In this document: one piece after another, positions 23,409-30,072 of the stretch
Position numbering within the stretch: the first letter of the stretch is position 1
Layout of the letters: the number at the start of each line of letters is the position of its first letter
Origin: Cellulosimicrobium composti
GTDB lineage: Bacteria > Actinomycetota > Actinomycetes > Actinomycetales > Cellulomonadaceae
NCBI RefSeq assembly: GCF_009711085.1
Contig: NZ_WMKA01000042.1
Location: 1-37,361 of the forward strand
DNA: 37,361 bases
Direction of reading: 5' to 3'
Translations under genes and position numbers: made by a program
Notes under the pieces: generated by a model
Database searches by the model: none
Told to the model about the DNA's origin: nothing
The model's input: only the letters and a program-made list of their open reading frames with translations

Positions 23409-24317
23409 TCACCAGCGTCGCTGGTAGCGGTTGCGGATGACGATGGCGAGCGCGTTCATGACCAGCAGGATCCCGACGAGCAGGATCGAGGTGGCTGCCG
23501 CGAGCTCGTGGAACCCGGCCTGGGGCGCGCTGGTCCAGCCGTAGATCTGGATCGGCATGGTCGTGAACCCCGACAGCAGCCCGTTGGGGTCGAAGGAGAT
23601 GAAGACCAGGGCGCCCAGGAGCAGCAGGGGCGCGGCCTCACCGAGCGCGCGGGACAGCGCCAGGATCGTTCCCGTGGCGATACCGGGGACCGCGGAGGGC
23701 AGGGTGATGCGCCACGTGGTCTGCACCTCGGTCGCTCCCAGGGCCAAAGAGCCGTGGCGAAGCTCGCGCGGGACGGCGCGCAACGCCTCGCGCGTCGAGA
23801 TGATGATGACGGGCAGGATGAGCAGGGCGAGGGCGAGCGCACCGCCGATGACGATGTTCTTGTTCCCGACCCCGATCAGGGCCAGGGTCCCGATGGCGAG
23901 CATGCCGTAGATGATCGACGGGATCGCCGACAGGTTCTGGATGTTGAGCTCGATGAACCGGTTGAACCAGTGGCGCCGGTCGGCGAACTCCTCCAGGTGA
24001 ACTGCCGCCGCGACGCCGAGCGGGATCGCCAGGACCGCGGTGGTGCCGATCACCCACAGCGACCCGAGGATCGCCGGGCGAGCGCCGGCCTCCTCCGGGC
24101 GCGAGGACGGGTACTCGGTGAGCAGGCGCGCGTCGAGCCGGTCTGCGCCCTGGGCGATCGTCGTGACGATCAGAGCGACGAGCGTGGCGAACGCGACGAA
24201 CAGCGAGAACCACAGCAGGGCGAGAAACAAGATGGAGGTCGGCGTGCGTTCCTTGGACCGCTTGCCGGTCGCCAGGCGTGCCTGTCGGGTCGCGACGGCG
24301 GGGGTGTGCAGGGCCAT
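23409..24317 (-). CDS. pstA: Phosphate ABC transporter permease PstA
   Basis: 302 aa; the ATG at 24317 shares a base with the pstC stop (TGATG) and follows AGGAG. Six helices. The permease-ATPase contact loop is in [19 protein letters not shown] and the [12 protein letters not shown] segment is typical of PstA. It pairs with PstC to form the membrane channel. A basic N-terminal extension precedes the first helix. Ordinary family member. Confidence 0.94.
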   Translation of the reverse strand: MALHTPAVATRQARLATGKRSKERTPTSILFLALLWFSLFVAFATLVALIVTTIAQGADRLDARLLTEYPSSRPEEAGARPAILGSLWVIGTTAVLAIPLGVAAAVHLEEFADRRHWFNRFIELNIQNLSAIPSIIYGMLAIGTLALIGVGNKNIVIGGALALALLILPVIIISTREALRAVPRELRHGSLALGATEVQTTWRITLPSAVPGIATGTILALSRALGEAAPLLLLGALVFISFDPNGLLSGFTTMPIQIYGWTSAPQAGFHELAAATSILLVGILLVMNALAIVIRNRYQRRW

Positions 24318-25291
24318 CAGTACTCCTGGCGGAAACGTCGCACGAGCTGGATGCTGATCGCGTTGACCACCAGGGTCAGGACGAACAGCAGCAGGCCCAC
24401 GGCGAAGAGGGTGTTGTACTCCAGCGAACCGACCCGGGCGTCGCCCAGCGCCATGCGTGCGATGAAACCGGTCATCGTGGCGCCCTCCATGGTCGGGTCC
24501 GTGACCATCTGGGGGCGCGCGCCGGCGGCGATCGCGACGATCATCGTCTCCCCGATCGCGCGCGAGATGCCGAGCACGACTGCGGCGACGATCCCGGACA
24601 GCGCCGCGGGGAACACCACGCGCAGCGAGGTCTGCATCCGGTTCGCGCCCAGCGCGGCCGAACCTTGCCGCAGCGCGGACGGCACGGCGGACATCGCGTC
24701 CTCGGACAGGGAGGCGACGGTCGGGATGATCATCACGCCCATCACCAGCCCGGCGGCCAGGATGGAGAACGTGCCGACCTCGACGCTCAGCCACTCTCGC
24801 AGCACCGTCGGGGCGACGAACGACAGGGCGAAGAAGCCGAACACCACGGTCGGTACCCCGGCGAGCAGCTCGAGGATCGGCTTGAGGATCTTGCGCGCCC
24901 GCGGGCGGGCGTACTCGGCGAGGTAGACCGCCGCGCCGAGCCCGAACGGGACCGCGACCGCCAACGCGATCGCCGTGGTCCACGCCGTGGCCGTGACCAG
25001 CGGCAGCACCCCGAACGTCGGGTCGGCGAACTGCGGGGCCCACCGCGTCCCGGTCAAGAACTCCACGACGGAGACCTCGGCGAAGAACTGCAGCGCAGGC
25101 GACAGCAACGAGATCACGATGCCGACGGTGATCAGGATCGACAACCAGGCCGCCAGGCGCAGCAGCAGGCGCACCAGCTGCTCACCTCGGCGGGCACGCC
25201 GGCGGGTGATGGCCGGTGCGTGACCGGTCAGGGCCGAGGGCCGGCCCGGTGCTGCCACCGGGCCGGCCGACTCCGAATGCATGGTGCTCAT
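24317..25291 (-). CDS. pstC: Phosphate ABC transporter permease PstC
   Basis: 324 aa from ATG 25291, 11 nt downstream of the pstS stop; ATG 25282 is possible. Long in-frame upstream extension is just the shadow of pstS. Six helices after a 45-residue basic N-terminus. GVLPLVTATAWTTAIALAVAVPFGLG, the EAA-like loop (GANRMQTSLRVVFPAALSGI) and SRAIGETMIV are standard for PstC. The stop is coupled to pstA. Confidence 0.94.
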   Translation of the reverse strand: MSTMHSESAGPVAAPGRPSALTGHAPAITRRRARRGEQLVRLLLRLAAWLSILITVGIVISLLSPALQFFAEVSVVEFLTGTRWAPQFADPTFGVLPLVTATAWTTAIALAVAVPFGLGAAVYLAEYARPRARKILKPILELLAGVPTVVFGFFALSFVAPTVLREWLSVEVGTFSILAAGLVMGVMIIPTVASLSEDAMSAVPSALRQGSAALGANRMQTSLRVVFPAALSGIVAAVVLGISRAIGETMIVAIAAGARPQMVTDPTMEGATMTGFIARMALGDARVGSLEYNTLFAVGLLLFVLTLVVNAISIQLVRRFRQEY

Positions 25292-25302
25292 CGAGGCGCC
25301 GG

Positions 25303-26286
25303 TCAGCCGACCAGGCTCGCGAGCTCGTCCGCCGCGGTCTGCGCCTGCTCGTCCGTCAGGTCGATGAACAGCGCGTCCGCAGCGATCTGCTCCTCGTTGG
25401 CGAGGTAGAAGTCGACGAACGAGCGCAGGGCCTCGTTCTCGGCGTACTTCGCGTTGTTGACGTAGATGAACAGCGGGCGGCCCAGCGGGGAGTACGTGCC
25501 GTCCTGCACCGTCTCCTTGGACGGGACGACGCACCCGTCGCCGCCGTCCACCGCGAGAAGCTTGACCGAGTCGGAGTTCTCCTCGGCGTAGCTCAGGCCG
25601 AAGAAGCCCATCGCCCCGGTTGCCCCCGAGACGCCCTGGACAGTGAGGTTGTCGTCCTCCGACGGGGTGTAGTCCGTACGGATCGCGCCCTCCTCACCGT
25701 TGATCGCCTCGGTGAAATAGTCGAACGTGCCCGAGTCCGTACCCGCTCCGTACAGCGCGAGCGGCTCGTCCGGGAACGACGGGTCGACCTGGTTCCACGA
25801 CGTGACCGTGCCCTCGGAGTCCGGGCCCCAGATGGTCGCGAGCTGCTCGGTCGTGATGCACTCCAGCCAGTCGTTCTCCGGGTTCACCACCACCGACAGG
25901 CCATCGTTGGCGATGACGATCTCGGTGTACTCGATCCCGGCCTCCTCGCACGCCGCGATCTCCTCGTCCTTGATCGGACGCGAGGCGTCGGAGATGTCGG
26001 TCTCACCGGCGCAGAACCGCTTGAAGCCGCCACCGGTACCCGACGTGGCGACCGTGACATTGATCCCGGGCTCCTCGTCACGGAACAGGGTGGCCGCCGC
26101 AGAGCTCAGCGGCTCGACCGTCGAGGAGCCATCGATGCTGACCTCCCCGCTGAGCCCGTCACCCGAGGTCCCGCCGTCGCCGGTCGCGCCCTGGCTCTGG
26201 CCACCACATGCCGCGAGCGTGAGCACCAGGCCCGTCGCGCCGATCACGGCAGCAGTGCGCTGCGCAAGTCTGAACACGTAAGTCAT
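25303..26286 (-). CDS. pstS: Phosphate-binding lipoprotein PstS
   Basis: 327 aa from ATG 26286. Lipoprotein signal with lipobox LAAC (Cys27). Phosphate-site segments IDGSSTVEPLS, SGTGGGFKRFCAGETDISDASRPI and GAGTDSGTFDYF are clear. The C-terminus ends with the DLTDEQAQTAADELASL helix. In an arsenic island such binding proteins are often tuned to discriminate phosphate from arsenate; the sequence alone cannot show this. It heads pstSCAB-regulator, with a PhoP-type repeat and two GATAGA-N6-TCTATG sites upstream. Confidence 0.95.
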   Translation of the reverse strand: MTYVFRLAQRTAAVIGATGLVLTLAACGGQSQGATGDGGTSGDGLSGEVSIDGSSTVEPLSSAAATLFRDEEPGINVTVATSGTGGGFKRFCAGETDISDASRPIKDEEIAACEEAGIEYTEIVIANDGLSVVVNPENDWLECITTEQLATIWGPDSEGTVTSWNQVDPSFPDEPLALYGAGTDSGTFDYFTEAINGEEGAIRTDYTPSEDDNLTVQGVSGATGAMGFFGLSYAEENSDSVKLLAVDGGDGCVVPSKETVQDGTYSPLGRPLFIYVNNAKYAENEALRSFVDFYLANEEQIAADALFIDLTDEQAQTAADELASLVG

Positions 26287-26337
26287 CCCGTCTCGTCGGG
26301 GCGGGACCTTCGCCCGCCCGCATCCACCAACACGATC

Positions 26338-26371
26338 GATAGAACGCGGTCTATGTGAACGCGCAGTGAAC
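26338..26371 (-). promoter_or_regulatory. PHO-box direct repeat overlapping operator site B, pstS promoter
   Basis: On the minus strand GTTCAC occurs at 26371-26366 and again 11 bp on at 26360-26355 (GTTCACTGCGC GTTCACATAGA). This is the period and sequence of actinobacterial PhoP boxes. The inverted repeat GATAGA-ACGCGG-TCTATG (26338-26355) overlaps the second unit, so its binding protein would compete with PhoP. Confidence 0.7.
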
Positions 26372-26393
26372 GAGGTCGGAATCCCGGATGACA

Positions 26394-26411
26394 GATAGAG
26401 CACGATCTATG
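26394..26411. promoter_or_regulatory. Inverted repeat GATAGA-N6-TCTATG, site C
   Basis: GATAGA (26394-26399), GCACGA, TCTATG (26406-26411), 56 bp from site B on the far side of the PHO box. No gene begins on the plus strand nearby, so it most likely serves pstS, perhaps with site B through looping. The stretch to 26552 contains no supported gene. Confidence 0.6.
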
Positions 26412-26552
26412 TTTGTATGATCGCCGGCGCGCTACGAGAAGGTCATGGTCTTCCGCAGCAGGCTCGTGCCGAGCCAGCGGTCGAACGTGCGGCTCATCCG
26501 TTCCGGGCGCCCGGCTCCGAGGAAGCGCGGTGCGCCAGTGCCGGGATACGAC

Positions 26553-26581
26553 GCGACCCCCGCCATGTCGGCGGGGGTCGC
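26553..26581. terminator. Strong hairpin after the minus-strand flavoprotein gene
   Basis: GCGACCCCCGCC (26553-26564), loop ATGTC, GGCGGGGGTCGC (26570-26581): 12 perfect base pairs. It lies 17 nt downstream of the flavoprotein stop codon and insulates it from the pstS promoter. Confidence 0.75.
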
Positions 26582-26597
26582 GGTCAGTGGGTCGGGC

Positions 26598-28016
26598 TCA
26601 CGCGTCCGGACCGTCGCCCGAACGCCCGTGCACGACGCCCGTGGCGAAGCCCACCCCGACGGGCGCCCCGAGGCCGAGCGTGACGAGCTGCGGCTCGGCG
26701 GGTGCGGTGCCGCAGCACGACCCGCCGGCGCTCTCGCCGTCGGCCTCCAGGGCGAGGTCGGACGAGCAGACGCCCGTCGCGGGCAGGTTCAACTCGACCG
26801 CGTCCGCCGCTGCGCGGTCCCCGGCCAGCGCCGCGGCGATCGAGCGCACCTGCTCGTACCCCGTGGCGAGGAGGAACGTCGGTGCGCGCCCGTAGGACTT
26901 CATGCCGGCGAGGTAGAACCCGTCGTCCGGGTGGGACAGCACCTGCTCCCCGTGTGGTGGCACCGTGCCACAGGAGTGCTGGTTCGGGTCGATCAGCGGG
27001 GCCAGCGCGGTCGGAGCCTCGACGACGGGGTCGAGGTCCAGGCGCACCTCGCGCAGCATGTCGAGGTCGGGGCGGAACCCGGTCGCGTTGACGATCTGGT
27101 GCACGTCGAGATGCAGCGCCCCGTCGCGCGCCGTGCCCAGGACCTGCACGGTGTCCCCGTCCGGGACGAGTCGCTCGATCGAGACCCGGGTGAGCAGGGT
27201 CAGGCGCCCCGCCTCCACGGCCGCCCTCAGCCGCGTGCCGAGCAGCCCGCGCGCCGGGAGCTCGTCGTCGGTTCCGCCGCCGAAGAGGCGCCGCGCGGAG
27301 CCGCCGCGGATCGCCCACGTGATCGTGGTGCCGGGCTCGTCCTCGGCGAGCTCGACAAGGCTGAGCAGCGTGTTCGCCGCGGAGTGCCCCATCCCGACGA
27401 CGAGCGTGTCCCGCCCGGCGAACCGGTCGCGCTGCGACCCGAGGACGTCCGGCAGCGGCCCGGTCACGAAGCGGGCCGCCTCGGCCTCGCCCGCGGCCGG
27501 GAGACCCGAGACGCCCAGCGGGTTCGACGTCGAGAACGTGCCCGACGCGTCGATCACCGCGCGCGCCAGCACGTCCGCGACCCGTCCGTCCGGGCCGACC
27601 GTGCGCACCCGGTAGCCGCTCCGCTCGCGCCCGAGGGAACGCGTCTTGTCCGCGCCGTCGCGCGCGACCGCGAGGACCCGCGTCCCGGTGCGCAGCCGCG
27701 CAGCGATCTGCGGCGTCGCGGCCAGCGGGACCAGGTAGCGCCCGACGAGCTCCCCACCGGTCGGCAGGGTGTCCGGGTCCGGCTCGACCCACCCCGTCGG
27801 CTCCAGCAGGCGCCGCGCCGCGGCGTCGACGTCGTACCGCCACGGCGAGAACAACCGCACGTGACCCCACGACGCGATCGCCGAGCCCGGCCCACCACCT
27901 GCCTCGAGGATGAGCGGCTCCAGACCGCGCTCCAGCAGGTGCGCCGCCGCCGCCACCCCCACCGGACCCGCACCGATCACCACGACCGGCAGCTCGTCCC
28001 GCACTACCTCGCCCAT
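26598..28016 (-). CDS. Flavoprotein monooxygenase-like protein with C-terminal cysteines (ars-linked)
   Basis: 472 aa from ATG 28016 (GGAGG about 5 nt upstream). FAD site VVIGAGPVG (residues 12-20), FSPWRYDVD, second Rossmann site VVGMGHSAAN, late NATGFRP, and GFYLAGMKSYGRAPTFLLATGYEQV, all of an ArsO/FMO-like flavoprotein. The tail carries VCSSD (Cys417) and a vicinal pair in GGSCCG (Cys434-435), absent in the two shorter flavoproteins here, and could bind As(III) or another soft metal. Divergent from an As(III)-type ArsR with two operator dyads between them. Substrate unknown. Confidence 0.85.
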   Translation of the reverse strand: MGEVVRDELPVVVIGAGPVGVAAAAHLLERGLEPLILEAGGGPGSAIASWGHVRLFSPWRYDVDAAARRLLEPTGWVEPDPDTLPTGGELVGRYLVPLAATPQIAARLRTGTRVLAVARDGADKTRSLGRERSGYRVRTVGPDGRVADVLARAVIDASGTFSTSNPLGVSGLPAAGEAEAARFVTGPLPDVLGSQRDRFAGRDTLVVGMGHSAANTLLSLVELAEDEPGTTITWAIRGGSARRLFGGGTDDELPARGLLGTRLRAAVEAGRLTLLTRVSIERLVPDGDTVQVLGTARDGALHLDVHQIVNATGFRPDLDMLREVRLDLDPVVEAPTALAPLIDPNQHSCGTVPPHGEQVLSHPDDGFYLAGMKSYGRAPTFLLATGYEQVRSIAAALAGDRAAADAVELNLPATGVCSSDLALEADGESAGGSCCGTAPAEPQLVTLGLGAPVGVGFATGVVHGRSGDGPDA

Positions 28017-28029
28017 CACGCCTCCTCGC

Positions 28030-28093
28030 ATCGACAAACTTCGATCAACGACAGGGCGCCAACGTATCCATAAACGTCGATGCGTGGCAAGAT
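28030..28093. promoter_or_regulatory. Two ArsR-type dyads in the flavoprotein/arsR divergent promoter
   Basis: ATCGA-CAAACT-TCGAT (28030-28045) and ATCCA-TAAACG-TCGAT (28066-28081), 36 bp apart. CAAGAT (28088-28093) is a likely -10 box for arsR, exactly 6 nt before its ATG. These are the best candidates for binding by the ArsR encoded at 28100. Confidence 0.65.
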
Positions 28094-28099
28094 GGAGGG

Positions 28100-28471
28100 A
28101 TGACGACCACCGCGCTCACCCTCGAGGCACCGGACACCTCTGCGACGGGCGGGTGCTGCGCGCCGCTCGTGCGCGACGCCGCCGACCCCGCGACGGCGCG
28201 CGACCTGGCCCGCGTGTTCAAGGCGCTCGGCGACCCCACCCGGGTGCAGCTGCTGTCGATCGTCGCCGCGCACGACGGCGGCGAGGCGTGCGTGTGCGAC
28301 CTGACCGAGCCCGTCGGCCTCGCCCAGCCGACCGTGAGCCACCACCTCAAGATCCTCGTCGACGCCGGCCTTCTCGACCGCGAGCAGCGCGGCCGCTGGG
28401 CGTACTACTCCCTCGTCCCGGGCGCACTCACTCGCCTCGCGACCTCGCTCGCCGAGACCGCGGCCAACTGA
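28100..28471 (+). CDS. arsR: As(III)-responsive ArsR repressor, CgArsR type
   Basis: 123 aa. An N-terminal vicinal pair GGCC (Cys19, Cys20) and EACVCDL (Cys64, Cys66) before the recognition helix AQPTVSHHLKIL. Corynebacterium glutamicum ArsR uses two adjacent N-terminal cysteines plus one in this region to bind As(III), so the same mode is predicted. Winged helix otherwise standard. The ATG follows a -10-like CAAGAT by 6 nt, so it is probably leaderless; a GGAGGG abuts the ATG with no spacing. Divergent from the Cys-tailed flavoprotein, which it should repress along with itself. Confidence 0.9.
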   Translation: MTTTALTLEAPDTSATGGCCAPLVRDAADPATARDLARVFKALGDPTRVQLLSIVAAHDGGEACVCDLTEPVGLAQPTVSHHLKILVDAGLLDREQRGRWAYYSLVPGALTRLATSLAETAAN

Positions 28472-28605
28472 GGAAGCCACTGCACGTCGAGCGTGCTCCT
28501 TCACAGAACGACCGTGCAGGAACTTGCCACGGGTGCGCGGATGATCGCGGACGTCGGTGAGACCCTGGGAGTGGACGTCTGGACGCCTGGACGTCGGAGG
28601 CGACG

Positions 28606-29130
28606 ATGATCGACATCCCGGGGTTGCCGGAGCCCGATGCAGGTCCGGTGTTCGGCCTCGCTCTGCTCGTGCACATCGCCGCGGGGATCACAGCGGTGCT
28701 CGCCGGACTGATCGCGATGCTCACCCGCAAGGGCGGTGAGTGGCACGTCGGTGCGGGTCGGGTCTTCCTCGGTGGGATCGCCGCTCTCTTCGGATCGATG
28801 GTCGTCATGGTGGCGATCCGTTGGCCCGCGACAGTTCATCTGGCCGTGCTCGGGGGCGTCGCGCTGGCCGCCGTGTTGCTCGGGTGGCGCAACCGGCGGC
28901 GCGGTGGCAGCGACGGCGCGCACATCGCGTGGATGGGCCTGGCGTACGTCACGATGCTGACCGCGTTCTACGTCGACAACGGACCGCACCTGCCTGTCTG
29001 GGAGCGTCTGCCCGACTGGTCGTTCTGGCTCCTGCCGGCCGCGGTCGGGGCACCGCTCACGGTCTGGGCGATCCGCCGGAACCGGCCGCCCCGATCGGTG
29101 CCCGCGCGCGAGCCCGAACCGACTCCGTAG
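28606..29130 (+). CDS. DUF2306-like membrane protein
   Basis: 174 aa with five to six hydrophobic segments. An early ALLVHIAAGITAVLAGLIAML helix leads to EWHVGAGRVFLGGIAALFG, the H-x-x-x-GR-x-F pattern seen in DUF2306-type small membrane proteins. The tail is Pro/Arg/Glu-rich. CGGAGG lies about 8 nt upstream of the ATG. Three tandem 8-bp units TGGACGNC (28572-28595) precede the ribosome site. Function unknown. It stands between the arsenic and copper blocks without an obvious operon partner. Confidence 0.6.
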   Translation: MIDIPGLPEPDAGPVFGLALLVHIAAGITAVLAGLIAMLTRKGGEWHVGAGRVFLGGIAALFGSMVVMVAIRWPATVHLAVLGGVALAAVLLGWRNRRRGGSDGAHIAWMGLAYVTMLTAFYVDNGPHLPVWERLPDWSFWLLPAAVGAPLTVWAIRRNRPPRSVPAREPEPTP

Positions 29131-29153
29131 GTCCCGGCGCCAGACGAGCGCAG

Positions 29154-29465
29154 CTAGCGCCAGGTGCGGTTGGTGAGGGCGGTGGTCAGCGTGCGGTCGT
29201 CGGGCACGCCGCGCAGACCCGTGGTCGTGGGGTAGACGCGGCACGCCAAACCAGGGCGAACGTGGGGCACGGGGAACAGGTCTTGTCCGTCGACGTAGAA
29301 CGAGGGCGACCCGTGGAAGGCGAGCTTCTGGGCCTGGTCGTCGTCGGCGATGATCATGGTGGTGATGGGTGCGTCGAACCCGGTCCGGTCCAGGGCGCGG
29401 CGCAGCGCGTCTCGGGCGGGCGCCTCGTTCGGGCAGTCGTCGACGACCAGGAGCTCGATCTTCAC
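29154..29465 (-). CDS. Small thioredoxin-like protein
   Basis: 103 aa from GTG 29465, with AGAGG 8 nt upstream. VKIELLVVDDCPN (Cys near residue 11, no second active-site Cys next to it) opens like thioredoxin-fold proteins that accompany mercury or organomercurial genes. GSPSFYVDGQDLF gives the cis-proline loop, and a late GLACRVY supplies another Cys. The protein could be a thiol carrier or a metal-binding chaperone. Upstream 29466-29625 contains no gene. Confidence 0.65.
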   Translation of the reverse strand: MKIELLVVDDCPNEAPARDALRRALDRTGFDAPITTMIIADDDQAQKLAFHGSPSFYVDGQDLFPVPHVRPGLACRVYPTTTGLRGVPDDRTLTTALTNRTWR

Positions 29466-29625
29466 CGGTCCATCCTCTCTCGCTCTGCCTGGGCGCTGAA
29501 TCGCCAGCGGCTGGTCTGTCGCGCCATCGATCACGGAGCGGACGCATGTGCGCGCACCGACCAGGTCGATCTCGTCCCGCGCGGTTTCCGTCACCGCGAA
29601 GCCTTACACCGTGCAACTGGCTGCG

Positions 29626-30072
29626 CTACGTCCTGATGCTGACGTCCACCGTGGTGAGGGTTTCGCCGGCGGACGGAGGCCGGTCGGGATGGATGACGTG
29701 CGGGTTCAGCGGGCCGGGAAGCGGGGCGACCCCCGGCCCGCCGGCGCGCAGCCACCTGTGCAGTGCGGAGGTGAGCTCGTCGCCCGCGAGGCGTTCGAAC
29801 CAGATCGGCGGTTGCTCGGCGCGCACGGCGGGTATGGGTCTGGCGACGAGGATGTCTCCGCGTTCGCAGGCGTCGAGGCAGTCCACGACCGTCAGGCGGG
29901 CATCGCCGCTCTCCGCTATGTCCCGGACACGGCCGAGCTGGCCACCTGGGTGGGTATCAGCGTCGCCAAGGGTTTCGCCGGCGCACAGGCGACAGGCCGT
30001 GAGGCCCGGGACGGCGGGACGTGCGCGTCCGGGAGATCGCCGCGCAAGGTCGCCGGAAGGCTGCGGGGTCAT
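29626..30072 (-). CDS. 2Fe-2S thioredoxin-like ferredoxin domain protein
   Basis: 148 aa. TACRLCAGETLG supplies two cysteines and VDCLDACERGDILVARP two more. This C-x2-C...C-x3-C pattern with the CLD-x-CERGD motif is that of thioredoxin-like 2Fe-2S ferredoxins. The N-terminus is a basic, proline-rich extension and the tail is disordered. The ATG overlaps the CopB stop (ATGA), so the two are coupled. A role in copper stress (Fe-S cargo or redox sensing) is only suggested by that link. Confidence 0.75.
   Translation of the reverse strand: MTPQPSGDLARRSPGRARPAVPGLTACRLCAGETLGDADTHPGGQLGRVRDIAESGDARLTVVDCLDACERGDILVARPIPAVRAEQPPIWFERLAGDELTSALHRWLRAGGPGVAPLPGPLNPHVIHPDRPPSAGETLTTVDVSIRT

Noticed and set aside
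26426-26552. Short minus-strand frame ending RKTMTFS before TAG at 26432-26434
   Set aside because: Composition looks protein-like but it is only about 35 codons, has no recognisable family and lies between a terminator and operator site C; too weak to list as a gene.
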